From Molossus alvarezi (lineage: Eukaryota; Chordata; Mammalia; Chiroptera; Molossidae): DNA of 64,000 nt. A program made the position numbers and the translations under genes. The stretch spans positions 53,942,571 to 54,006,570 of the forward strand of contig CM073891.1 in the NCBI GenBank assembly GCA_037176705.1, given 5' to 3'. Shown one piece after another: positions 33,446-45,500 of the stretch (positions are counted from its first letter, which is position 1; each line of letters opens with the position of its first letter). The notes under the pieces were generated by a model that was not told the origin of the DNA, did no database searches, and saw only the letters and a list, made by a program, of their open reading frames with translations.

Positions 33446-35213
33446 GATAGGGCAGTAATTAAGTTAGTCATTCCTCAAGAATATTTGGTGTTGTGGATCC
33501 AAATTTAATAAATGAATAATGTTGGGAGAAGGGTAGGAGAGGAGGGGCTTGGATATTGAGTACTGTCAGTATTGTGGGTGAGCATAATATGTGCCATTTG
33601 GGAAAATTCACTTATTTCTTGAGAATATGAATCCATATACTCACATATTCTGTCACACTTTCAAGTAGTCTTCCTGTAAATCATACACTGTTCTAAGTAC
33701 TTAATATATTAGCTCAATTGATTTTTAAATTACCTTGATAAGATTGGTGCTGTTATTAGTAGTATCTTTCTTTCAAAGGCTGAAATACAGAGAGAAAAGT
33801 AACTTGCCTTAGAACACAAAGCAAGTAGATGAAAGAGTGGGACTCAAACCCTGGCTAACTATAGAACTGATGTCCTTAATCACTTTACTTCACTGCTTAA
33901 ATACATTTCACTACCATACCAACTTAAAGTTCCACATGTGAACATTCTGGCTAAAGGACTTGACCAGGAAATAGACAGTTGGAGCCATTATTCTTTACTT
34001 TCCCTTCTTTTCCTTTCTCCTTTCCTTCCTCCATTTTCTTCCCCTCCTCCTCATTCTTTGTATAGGTCCAAAGTTTAGGCACAGCATGACTATGAATGTC
34101 TCTTTAGGGTATAATCAATCTGAAATCAAGGTGTCCTGCTAGGCTGAGTTCTCATCTGTGGGGATCAGGGAAAATTTTCACTTTCCAGCTTATTCAGATT
34201 ACTGACAGAAACCCGTTTCTTGTGGTTGTAGGACTATCCCCATGACCTTGCTTGCTGCCAGGAGGGACCACTCTCAGCTCCTCAGAGCTGCCTCCATTCC
34301 TGGTCACGTGGTCCCCTTCATAGTCAGAGCAGGATACCAAGCCCCTCCCTTACTTCGAATTCCTCTCATGCTCTGAATCTCTGCATTCCTCTGTCTCTGA
34401 CATCTAGATCCAGATGTAAAGGTTTCATGTTATAAGCTCAGGCCTACCTGAAAAATCTTTCTTTCTTAACATCAAACATGCCATAAAATATAACTCAATT
34501 ATATAAGTAAAACCCAGGCATACTAACAGTCCCAGAAGTTAGGCAGGGTGTGTAGAACAGGGGAGTGGGGATGTCAGTCCCATATTAGACAGCTCCCTAC
34601 CACAGGGAGTGACAATGTGGAGCCAAGTACAATGCACACTTTGCAGAAACATTACATTGGAATTATGGAAAACACACCAAGAAGAGAGACAGAGAGAGAA
34701 AGGAAATAGAAAACAAAAGAGACAGAAAAGAGTCTAACTAAATAATGTTGCATAAACCAAAACTGGAGACAAGAGTTTAAGGAAAGGATGGCAATATGGA
34801 ACACAATGTGATTTGCCAATGAAAAGACAGTGTAGACTGACTTGAAGAAAGAAAACTTTATGAAGTTAAGGCAGGAGTAAAGATAGCTTGCAAGGAGTTA
34901 AGTAAGAATGAGAAAAAGAATCATCAAGTATTAATTAATTTTGTGAAAAAAGTAATAACATAACAAAGGAATTCTAAAAACCTGGCTTGGTTCCCTTGTG
35001 AATTATATAATAATTAGTTTTTTTAAAAAGGGAAAAGCGATGGGAAAAGACAGGTGGTTGACAGGCAAAGTCAAAGCCATATGTTGAATGAAATATTCTC
35101 TTGGAGAAATCTTGGCATACAAGAAAAAGCATTTGTTTGACCACATTATCCCATGAATGTCCCCCCCACAGAGCAGCAGATAAAAGAATAAATGACATTG
35201 GTTTTTTCTTGCC

Positions 35214-35215
<2 letters not shown>
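33446..35215. other. Mixed intergenic DNA, no gene seen
   Basis: Contains a MIR (listed) and a strict polypyrimidine stretch at about 33991-34060 (TTCCCTTCTTTTCCTTTCTC and onward). A GC-richer block at about 34120-34420 (CTGCTAGGCTGAGTTCTCAT; CTGGTCACGTGGTCCCCTTC) looks like an old LTR or DNA repeat but is not assigned. No protein-coding gene. Confidence 0.5.
33660..33895 (-). repeat. MIR SINE (ancient)
   Basis: Minus-strand MIR order: ACACTGTTCTAAGTACTTAA, TATTAGCTCAATTGAT, TTGGTGCTGTTATTAG, GAAATACAGAGAGAAAAGTAACTTGCCT-type core, AAAGCAAGTAGATGAAAGAG, GGGACTCAAACCCTGGC. Confidence 0.75.
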
Positions 35216-35284
<69 letters not shown>

Positions 35285-35289
35285 TTTTC
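35216..35289. repeat. (TA)n microsatellite joined to a T-run
   Basis: About 25 uninterrupted TA units (35216-35267) run straight into about 22 T residues. Four overlapping open frames cross it only because TA and T repeats contain few stops in some frames (IYIYIY…, KKKK…). The TA-rich tract could extrude a cruciform; no gene is implied. Confidence 0.95.
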
Positions 35290-35499
35290 TTTTCTGTCTC
35301 TTCTGTCCCCATAAGTGAAGGAAATTCCTGGCAAACAATTACCACATGAACTTGTAATAATGAGTAGATGCTTTTATAAAAGCATGCGGGGGTGCTGCTG
35401 GGGGAGACAGAGAAAACCATTCTTCACCTGGAAGTTAATTCTGCTAAAATCCCCACTGTCTGTCTTCCAGACATTAATGCATTATTCATTCAACCCATA

Positions 35500-35629
35500 C
35501 AGGGTGGGGCAAAAGTAGGTATATAATTGTGAGTATGAGAAACACAAATTTTGTTCTTGTATTATTATTTATTAATTATTGCTTTACTTTTCATACAAAG
35601 AACTGAAAACCTACTTTTGCCCACCCCTG
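35500..35629. mobile_element. Mariner-type MITE, 130 bp
   Basis: Terminal inverted repeats CAGGGTGGGGCAAAAGTAGG on the left and, on the minus strand from the right end, CAGGGGTGGGCAAAAGTAGG. Each end is flanked by the TA target dinucleotide (35498-35499 and 35630-35631), as in Tc1/mariner elements. The interior is AT-rich and non-coding, so it must have been moved in trans by a mariner transposase. No other copy is seen in this window. Confidence 0.9.
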
Positions 35630-35646
35630 TATAATAGATCATTTCT

Positions 35647-35875
35647 TTTTTATTTTTTAAAAATATGTTTTTTTATTCATTTCAGACAGAGGAAGGGAGA
35701 GGGAGGGAGAAAGAGAGAGAAACATCAATGATAGAGAAATTCAATCTGCTGCCTCCTGCATGCCCCTTACTGGGGATCCAGTAGGACACCTGGGTATGTG
35801 CCCTGACCAGGAGAATTAAACCAATGACCTCGAGCTGGGCCTATGCTCAACCAACTGGGCCATGCAGGCTGGGCA
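35647..35875 (-). mobile_element. VES-type SINE (older subfamily)
   Basis: Minus-strand SINE with T-rich start, GGAAGGGAGAGGGAGGGAGA, CATCAATGATAGAGAAATTC, and GGGCCATGCAGGCTGGGC at the head. Exact 14-bp target duplication AATAGATCATTTCT (35633-35646 and 35876-35889). It landed 18 bp from the right end of the mariner MITE. Confidence 0.9.
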
Positions 35876-35889
35876 AATAGATCATTTCT

Positions 35890-38800
35890 GCAATTCATCA
35901 GCAACCACTAACACTTTCAATTCTGTCTCAAAGAAATTTTTCAGGCCAATGGAAGAGTTAATATTTTCAGAATTCACCCATTTCCATCCTTTATTGTCAG
36001 GCACCAAAGCAGCCTGACGGAGGCAGATATTAAAGTTTCTAATTAAGTATATTTATTTTAATGTCTCCTTAATAATTCCAGTGCAAACAGGTTACTAAGT
36101 GACAATGTAGCCCATCAATGATCAGAAACATTGTGCAAAATAACCATTAAGCTAAAAATATAATTTTTAAAAAAACACTTAAATAGGCATAGAGGTTTTC
36201 TTTATGTTCAGTGAAGCAGTGAGCAGCAGAAATATACTTCTCAACATTTAAACTAGGGCCATGGACTTTACCACATTTCTACTTTGGATTACTAAAGTTT
36301 TTTTCTTTTAAAGAAATTGAAGATTTTTTACATGCTTTTATTAATTTACTATATATTCAGTATAATAATTGATTTAATGCCCACTATTAAATCTATATAT
36401 TATATATAATATAGTCTCATTAACATTAGAGTGGTAATAGTTGTAGTACAAAAAGATTAAGAGACCAGTTTTTATGTCACCGATTTCAAATGCCATTGTG
36501 AACTGTTGAGTGAACATGGTGATAATCCATATTTTCCTGCAAATATAAGAGAAAATCATTGGAAAGGTATTCAAAGACTCAGTTTTTTCACCACTCACCA
36601 AAACTGAAAAATATACCATTTAAAAAATTCTTGCATGAATGTTGTACTTAATGAATTTCAGATAATAATGTTAGCAGACTTGGTACTATTTTAGGATTCT
36701 TTAAAAAATAAGTCAGTAAAGAGCTAATACTCAGAAAATCATAAGTTTAGAATGGTTTAAACTCTCACCCTCTAGAATCTATGAATTGTTCCTGAAATTA
36801 CAATCAGTTGATACAACATGATGTCTGCCTATTGATGACATTATGAGGAATTAAAATTGTGAAGAATTAATGTAATGTATCATACACAATCATCTATTAT
36901 AAGAACTGTTTTTCTTAATAGCCCCCAAATCTAGAATTACATGAATGCATCTGAGAAATATTTTTACATATTTTAAAGTTGAAGTCAGATAAAATTTAAA
37001 TACCCTTTTAAATATTAGTATTAAAAAAAAAAAAAAAAAGACTTTATGTTGATTTTTTTTAAGGTCAACAGATGGAATCATGGTTTAAGACCTAGAGCAC
37101 ACAAATGCCCCAAAGTTAATGTCAACATTTTCTCTGTCACCAGATCCATCTAACTCCACTAAGTCTTCTGAAAATAAACACAAGCCAGGACTTACATGTC
37201 GGACCTTGCTTTTCTCACTTTCTAATATATTTAACACGTGGTATTTTTCTAAAAAAAAATTATTTTATGTGAATCTAGATTTCAATTTATATTTTTAATC
37301 TCTGTGATGGTACTCCTTCAGTAATATGAAACTTCACTGTTTTTATGTCATGGGACTCAGTTCTGCTTAACTTGATGTATTCATCTGGGTTCGGGGAAGA
37401 AAGCAGAGAATTATTTGGGTATTTTAAACAGGAAGATATTTGATACAGGCCATTTAGCCCTTAGAAAGTTATTGTAAGTACCAAAGGTGCATGCAGGACC
37501 TCCTAGAAATTCTCCTTGAATAACAGTACTAATCCACTAAGAGAGTGACTTTTGAGGCTGTCACTACGGCTATGCTTACATAAAGAAGCAGCCACTGTTA
37601 TCCTGAAACTACCTCTCATACGCAGGAAGCTGGAGGGATGCTGAATGCTCTGTAGGAAAGCTCCATATATTCATATTGTGAAGCCTCAGTAGTGGTCAAC
37701 AGCCATAAGATGGTGAGTGTCACCTCACTTTTGCCTTAAATCTTCTTCAAGTATAACCAATTGGGCAAACATATTTTACATATAGAACCTAGAAGAGACC
37801 CTGAAATATCTTGTGTTTTAGCTTTTTAGCCTCTGCAAGTAGGAGAAACTAGAGGTCAAAGTAACAATCCTAAGAACCCAACAGTCATCTAAATATAATA
37901 AAGTAACTCATTTGACAACAAACCAATTAGATGTACTAGTGCCCCGAATCTACAAATCTGCTCCACATTCATCATGGCAGCACTCACAGAATGGATGAAG
38001 CTTAATCATATCAAAGGATTAAGTGGTAGAATCTCTCATGCTTTTATATCTGTGTAAAAGAAAGAAAAATTATTTAAGGATTAAAAATGTCTCTAGATTC
38101 TCTATAGTAAGTCAGATATGACTACCAGCACTTTGCCTAGAGTTATTGTTGTTATAATAATAAAACTGTGGTTTTCATGGACACAAAGAAAAACTTGTCT
38201 AATTTCATCTACACAAATCCACAGCAGTAGCCTTTGCCAAATACTTTGATTGCATATTTTCATTGCCAAATGCTAATGTCTAAACTTGGCTCTGTTGTGT
38301 TAGCCATGCCATTTTAATGTGGCTCTATTTTATGACAAATGAGTGATATCACAAAACTGTACCAATTAAACCATAGACTAAGAGGTTACTTAATGTACCC
38401 TCCCAGCTTTTCAATTAAAAACATACAGTGACAGGTCCTTTCATAAAAAGGAATCCATAATCTTTCTGTTAAGTTATTATGGAAAAGTTAGAGTGTAATT
38501 ACCTTTAGGAAAATTGATACATTGCCAGAGTTGGTAGAGAACTTAGATATTGTCTTATACTCCATTTCTCTGAAAACAGTTCCTGAGACAAAGGATGATG
38601 TGATCCCAGGAACCAGAAGTGTGGCATGAGACAAGAGAACCAGAAATGGAGAGAGAACCAATATGTTACCAAATTGACATTACTATGGTACTTGATTTTT
38701 TGATGCCATATAAACACATTCAGTGGAAAAGAGCACATTAACATCACATCCCAATGTTCAAACACTGTTCTAAGAGATATTAACTTCCTCATATAAAAAG

Positions 38801-40990
38801 AGACATGAGGGCAGAGAAGTCCTGGGGAAGAAGTATACAGGGTAGGCTTAAGATTTTATGCTCTCATTGTAGTGATATATTTTATATCTCAAAGGACAAA
38901 TCCAAACTCTAACAGGCTATTTCATCATTTTATTAGATCAGTTGCTTCTGGGTGATATGGTATATGTTAGTCCAACAGACCTCATAGTTCTTTGCTTTTC
39001 ATTGTACCTCTGTTGACATAAAATTGGTCCCTTAATAAGGCAATATTGTACCATATACTATGCTGATAAAACTAGCATTTAGATGGTGATGCTTGTTTAG
39101 ACACTGTACATAGGAAAAGCAAACCCATATCTATCTTTGAATTTTACTAGGATATAAAGGATATGAGGTTATTAACCTGCCACCAAATGCTGGTTTGTGG
39201 GGAGAACTAGGTTGTATTGAAGACTAAGCTAAAGGGTTGCCCAACAGAATGATAATCCCAACCCCTATATATGCTCTGCAAAAATTGCCAAGTACATTTC
39301 CTAGATGCCCATCTAGCAATGTCAGAGAAGGTCGGTGGCAAGAAGTGGAGAATTGAGGTTGAAATTGAGATGAGGCACTTCCTTGTTATATCTGCATGAA
39401 GCTGGATAGATAGCTTGAACTTAATAGAGCAGTGTCCTTAATAATAATTGAGTCAACGATAATTTTGTGGTGCAAGAGATTTCCTGTAGAAGTATAAATA
39501 ATATATTTCCACCTCCTACTAATGTATACCTAGCCTCTGCTGAAATGTTTTAATTAAGGTGATTAGTTTACTGTAATTTCCAGAATTTCATAACCAGCTG
39601 TCCATCTTAGTAGGTATTCTCATTAACACCAGGAATTCAGATGCTCTACTCACATGAGGAGTTATAGAAAATGCTTAGAGGATGAATCATTCAATGAACC
39701 ACTGAAACCAAAATAAAGATGCCAGTCAAAATTCAGACGTGGTCAGAGTTCTCTGATCAGTAATGGTGCTTTAGAACCAAATGCTCTGTCACTTTAGGCC
39801 CCAACAGCAGAGGAGAGACATAACAGAGTACGCCTGATGATGGAGATAAGATCCTGCAAGGGGTGAGGAAAGAAGAAACTCTTGGAAGAAAGAACTCAGA
39901 TAAGCATACATAGCCCCCTTGGTTTAAAAGGAACCCAAATAGGACTTTGTTTCCTCATTGTGAGTGTGGGTGCTCCTGCATTTTTTGAGCCCTGACACAC
40001 CATGCCTCGGCTTGGGGAGTGGCTGTAAGAGTGTCTGTAGATGCTGAGTGATTGAAGTGGGCGGTTGGTACGACTGCTCCTCAAGATGACAACCCCATAC
40101 TCCGCTGCTTCTGGCATTGCAGTCAGGAGATAATAACAATCTCCTTTTATGGAATGAAAAGGAGTCAAAAGCATAGAGTAAAGTAAAGACAGATATTTGT
40201 AAAGAGTGATATTTGAAGATGTATAAATGTTATATTGAAATGAAATTCTACGTATTCTATACCTTGCAACCATTAATTTTTGTCTTGATCTCTTCGCAGA
40301 CAGAAAAAATTTACTTTGGCTTTTACATGCCAATCTTTCAAATTTATGAAAACTATTACCATCATCTCTTAGTATTTTACTTCTTTTCTAGCTTCTTCAA
40401 CAATTGTTCATCATTTGACCGTCTTTCCAGCCAACTTACCATCTTTGTCATGTTTCTCAGATCTTCCTATACATTCTTCTTCATCTGGATTTTACAAAAT
40501 AGAATATCTCTAGGGGAAAGTGCAAAGCTATATCTTCAAGCAAAAGTGAGCAAACAGGAGGAGTGGTCAAATTACCTGTGGAGGTCAGGAAAGCAAAATC
40601 AGAATCTGGTATAAAGCAGGCATGGAAAATAGATACTCCAAGCACACAAGAATTAGGGTGAGATCAGTATCAGTGGAGATTAAAATAAAGAGAGGTAGGG
40701 AAACACACAGTTTATGGTTACAGATAAACCACCATGTGACATGAACATCGGGAGTCCCAGATAATGGCTGCCCCTGGTATTGCCTTGTCAATTATTTTCA
40801 CCATGCCCAGTCTGCTTATTTCACCATGCATCTTAATATACTGATGTGGAGTTTTTCTTTATATAATAAGTCAAAATCTACAGATCTAAACAATAAAATA
40901 AGTAACACAAATATATTCATATAAAAGCAAAAACTATAACAACAACAACAAACTTCAATTATTCGTACTAAATTCCAGTCAGGAAGCCAA
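35890..40990. other. Largest stretch without a recognised element, no gene seen
   Basis: About 5.1 kb without SINE, young LINE-1 or gene. Notable points: A18-type run at 37023-37039; a stretch at 37380-37740 that may be an old repeat; and a less AT-rich zone at 38930-40150. The open frame at 39896-40333 on the minus strand (145 codons) is the longest here, but I recognise no family in it and its codon use is not convincing. Candidate for old, unclassified repeats or for conserved non-coding DNA. Confidence 0.5.
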
Positions 40991-40994
40991 ACAT

Positions 40995-41150
40995 TTTCAC
41001 ATTTGCTTCATAATAAGTATTCACAATAACCTTTTGAGTTTAGTGCTATTATTTTCATGGTAGATGTTTAGGTTATTTGCCCAAGGTCACATACATGCCA
41101 GAGCGGGAATAAAAATTCAGGTCTATCTAACTCCAAAATATGTTTCTGAG
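40995..41150 (-). repeat. MIR SINE (ancient)
   Basis: Minus-strand MIR core: TTCACAATAACCTTTTGAGT, AGTGCTATTATTTTCATGG, GGTTATTTGCCCAAGGTCAC, ATGCCAGAGCGGGAATAAAA, GGTCTATCTAACTCC. Position of the 'TGCCCAAGGTCAC' block is diagnostic. Confidence 0.8.
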
Positions 41151-41825
41151 GGCTATGGTGTTATCCCCCATTTAGCCAGTATATTGTAAAATTCAGCAAA
41201 TATTTTAAAGTTCCTACTCTTTATAAAGCAAGAGATAAATATATTATTTTCAAGACAGTCTCATATCAAGAAGCTTACACTCAGTAAGTAACACAAAAAT
41301 TTACCAACTTCCTCTATCAAAGATCAAATATTTACATATGCCATAAAGGGAATTAAAGCATAGTATCATATATCTATACAAAAGGGAATAACTAATTTTA
41401 CTCAGAAGTATTGGGAAAAGAACTGCTTCTTGGAGGGTTAGTCAAATTTCTATAAATGGAAAAATTATAAATATCTGAGATTTTAAACAAAGAAAACCCA
41501 GTATAAGCTATTGTAATTGTCCAGATAAGATACAATGACAACTTTAATAGAAGCTTAAACTTAAATCTTATTCTTTTTTTTATAATTAACTCTTAATTGA
41601 CAGGTGACTATTAATTTGTTTTCCTTTTCCAAATTAGATTAAAGATAAACTCAATCCCTTTATAATCCCTTTATTATACTTTTACTACCACTATACAAAT
41701 TATCTTTGTGTATCTCCATACATTGCTTTACAGACACTCATAATACATATGTACTACATGCGAAATGTACACATACATAATTATGAGCATATAGATATAG
41801 GCATTATGTACATGCCTTGGTACTA

Positions 41826-42190
41826 TTATATTAGTTTGCTAGGGCTACCATAACAAAGTATCAAAAACTAGATAGCTTAACAAAAGAAATTTAATGTCCC
41901 CCATATCTGAAAGCTAAAAGTTCTTCATCAAACTGTTTACAGGCTGGGTCCTCTGAGAGCTATGAGGAAGAAGCTGTTCCAAGTCTCTTGCCTAGCCTTT
42001 GGTGATACGGTGGCAATCTTTGTCATTCCTTCACTTACAGAAGCATCACCCTGATTCCTGCCTTCATTTTCACATGACTTTCACAAATGGGTGCATGTTT
42101 GTCTCCAAATTTTCTCTTTTTATAACTACAACAAACATATTTTATTAGGACCTACTCCAATGACCCAGTTTTAACTTGATTACCTCCATA
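41826..42190 (-). repeat. MaLR-type LTR (MST/MLT1-like), minus strand
   Basis: TTAGTTTGCTAGGGCTACCA, CATAACAAAGTATCAAAAAC, AGATAGCTTAACAAAAGAAA and TTAACTTGATTACCTCCATA follow the reverse complement of the known 3'-to-5' order of mammalian-apparent LTR retrotransposon LTRs. Moderately decayed. It abuts, in the opposite orientation, another MaLR LTR. Confidence 0.75.
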
Positions 42191-42510
42191 AAGACTCTGC
42201 ACAATGAACCAAATGTTTGTTTTCCTACAATATTTGTATTTCGAAACTCTAATCTCCAACATAATAGTATTTAAAGAGGAAATTCTTTTTTTTCCTTTTT
42301 CTTTTTTAAAAAAAATTCTATTTATAATTTTATTTTTGTTAGAGATATTTCTCTTTTTTTACCCCATTGACACCCTCCACCCCATTCCCCCCGCCCCATC
42401 CCCGGTTGGTTGTCCACGTCCATTGCTTATGCATACATGCATATAAGTTCTATGGTTTATCTCTTCCCTCCCCTCACCACCCCCTTTTCTGAGGGTTGTC
42501 AGTCTGTACC

Positions 42511-45500
42511 CTACTTCCATGTTTCTGGGTCTACCCTATTCCTCAGACTGTTATGTTCATTATACTCTGCAAATAAGTAAGATCATGTGATATTTGTCTT
42601 TCTCTGCTTGGCTTGTTTCACTTAAAATAATACTCTCCAGGTCCCTCCATGTCATCTCAAAGAATAAGAGATCTTTCTTTCTTATAGCTGCATAGTACTC
42701 CATTGTGTACATGTACCACTGCTTTTTTATCCATTCATCTACTGATGGACACTTGGGCTGTTTTCAGATCTTAACTATTGTAAATAGTGCTGCTATGAAC
42801 ATGAGAGTACATATGTTCTTTCTGATTGGTGTTTCAGGCTTCTTAGGATATATTCCTAGAAGTGGAATTACTGGGTCAAATGGACGTTCAATTTTTAATT
42901 TTTTGAGGTAACACCATATTGTTCTTAGTGGCTGTACCAGTCTGCATTCGCACCAGCAGTGTGTTAGAGTCCCCTTTTCTCCAACCCTCACCAACACTTC
43001 TTGTTTGATGATTTATTGATGGTGGCCATTCTGACAGGTGTGAGGTGATACCTCATTGTTTTAATTTGCATCTCTCTGATGATTAGTGATGTTGAGCATT
43101 TCTTCATATGTCTCTTGGCCATTTGTATGTCCTGTTTGGAGAAGTGTCTATTGAGCTCCTCTGCCCATTTTTTAATTGGGTTTTTTGTCTTCCTTTTGTT
43201 GAGTTGTATGGGATCTCTATATATTTTAGAAATTAACCCCTAATCTCTAGTACCATTGGCAATGATGGTCTCCCATACAGTGGATTGCCTTTCCATTTTG
43301 TGGTTGTTTCTTTTGCTGTGCAGAAGCTTTTGAGTTTGATGTAGTCCCATGTGTTCATTTTCTCCTTTGTTTCCCTTGCCTTAGGTGATGTACCAGTGAA
43401 AAATCTGCTGCTTATGTTGTCCGAAATTTGGATGTCTACAATTTCTTCTAGAATTTTTATGGATTCACGGGTTACATTTAAGTCTTTTATCCATTTTGAG
43501 TTTATTTTTGTGTATGGTATAAGTTGACGGTCTAGTTTCATTTCTTTGCATGTAGCTTGTCCAATTTTTCCAACACCATTTATTAAACAGGCTGTCTTTA
43601 CTCTATTGTATGCTCTTGCTTCCTTTGTCAAATATTAATTGAGCATAGTGTCTTGGGTCCATTTCTGGGTTCTCTATTCTATTCCACTAGTCTATATTCT
43701 GTTCTTGTGCCAGTACCAGGCTGTTTTGATTACAGTAGCTTTGTAGTATAACCTGAAATCTGGTATTATGATCCCACCTACTTTTCCTTCTTTTTCAAGA
43801 TCGCTGTGGCTATTAGGGGTCTTTTTTGGTTCCATATGAACTTTTGAAGTATTTGTTCTAGTTCTGTGAAATATGTCATTGGTATTTTGATAGGGATTGC
43901 ATTCAATCTATACATTGCTTTGGGTATTTTGGACATTTTAATGATGTTAGTTCTTTCAATCCATGAACAAGGTATGTGCTTCGACTTTTTTATATCTTCC
44001 TCTATTTCTTTTTTCAATGTCCTGTAGTTTTCTGAAAATAGGTCCTTTACTTCTTTGGTTAAGTTTATTCCTAGATATCTTAATTTTTTTGCCACGATGG
44101 TAAATGGGATTGTTTTTTTCAGTTTCTCGTTCTGTAAGTTCTGTAAGTTCATCATTGGTGTATAAGAATGCTATCAATTTCATGATGTTAATTTTGTATC
44201 CTGCTACTTTGCCAGATTCATTTATTAAGTCTAGTAGATTTCTTATGGAGTCGTTAGGATTTTCTATGTATAATATCATGTCATCTGCAAATAATGACAG
44301 TTTCATTTCTTCCTTTCCAATTTGCATCCCTTTTATTTTTTCTTCATGTCTGATTGCTGTGGCTAAGACTTCCAGAACTATGTTAAATAAGAGTGATGAA
44401 AGTGGGCTTCCTTGCCTTGTTTCTGTTCTTAAGGGAAATGCTTTTAGTTTCTGCTCATTGAGTATGATGTTGGCTGTAGGTCTTTCATATATGGCCTTTA
44501 TTATGGCAAGGAATGATCCCTCTATTCCCATATTTCTGAGTATTTTTATCAGAAATAGATGCTGGATTTTGTTGAATTCTTTTTCAGCATCTATTGATAT
44601 GATCATGTGGTTTTTATTCTTCATTTTGTTTATGTGCTGTATCACATTTATTGATTTGTGAATATTGTACCAGCCTTGCATATCCGGGATAAATCCCACT
44701 TGGTCATGGTGAATAATTTTTTGATGTATTGCTGGATCTGATTTGCTAGTATTTTTTTTTTAGGATTTTGGAGTCTTTGTTCGTCAGGGATATTAGCCTG
44801 TAGTTTCTTTCTTTGTAGTGTCTTTATCTGGTTTTGGAATTAGAATAATACTGGTCTCATAAAAAAGTCTGGAAGTCTTCTTTCTTGAATTTTCTGAAAG
44901 AGTTTGAGGAGAATGGGTGTTAGTTCTTTTTTGAATGTATGGTAAAAATCCCTCATGAAGCCATCTGGGCCTGGGCTTTTGTTTGCTGGGATAGTCTTGA
45001 TTACATTTTCAATTTCTTTAAATGTTATTGGTCTATTCAAGTTTTCTATCTCTTCCCGGTCCAGTTTTGGGAGACAGCGTGTTTCTAGAAATTTTTCCAT
45101 TTCGCTTAGATTGTCAAATGTGTTGCCATATAATTGTTCATAGTAGTTTTGTTTGTTTGTTTGTTTGTTTTAATCCTCATCCGAGGACATTTTTCCATTT
45201 TTTGTACAGACAGAGTGGGAGGGAGAGAGAAGAAGAGAGAGAGAGGGAAACATCGATGTGAAAGGGACACATCAAGTGGCTGCCACCCGCACGACCAACC
45301 AGGGTCGGGGACAAACTGCAACCGAGGTACATGCCCTTAGAGGGAACTGAACCCGGGCCTCTCCGGACCGCAGGTGGACGCTTCAACCGCTGAGCCAAAC
45401 TGGCCAGGGCGTTCATAGTAGTCTTTAACAATCTTTTGTATTTCTGTGGTGTCAGTTGTTACATCTCTTTCATGTATGATTTTGTGTATTTGAGTTCTCC

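Noticed and set aside
30926..33455. TAGAGCAG / TAGGGCAG as the target duplication of hAT copy 2
   Set aside because: A 7-of-8 match, but it overlaps the left terminus and lies outside the right one, so it would leave unequal ends; left unresolved.
34974..35420. Four overlapping open frames of up to 148 codons with IYIYIY and KKKK runs
   Set aside because: They are created by the TA and T microsatellite; the flanks carry no recognisable domain.
39896..40333. 145-codon minus-strand frame as a possible gene
   Set aside because: No recognisable motif, no exon structure and no similar neighbour; chance opening is the better explanation without a database match.
44104..44661. 185-codon open frame on the plus strand
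   Set aside because: It is antisense to the LINE-1 reverse-transcriptase region, which is the real coding strand; it has no domain of its own.
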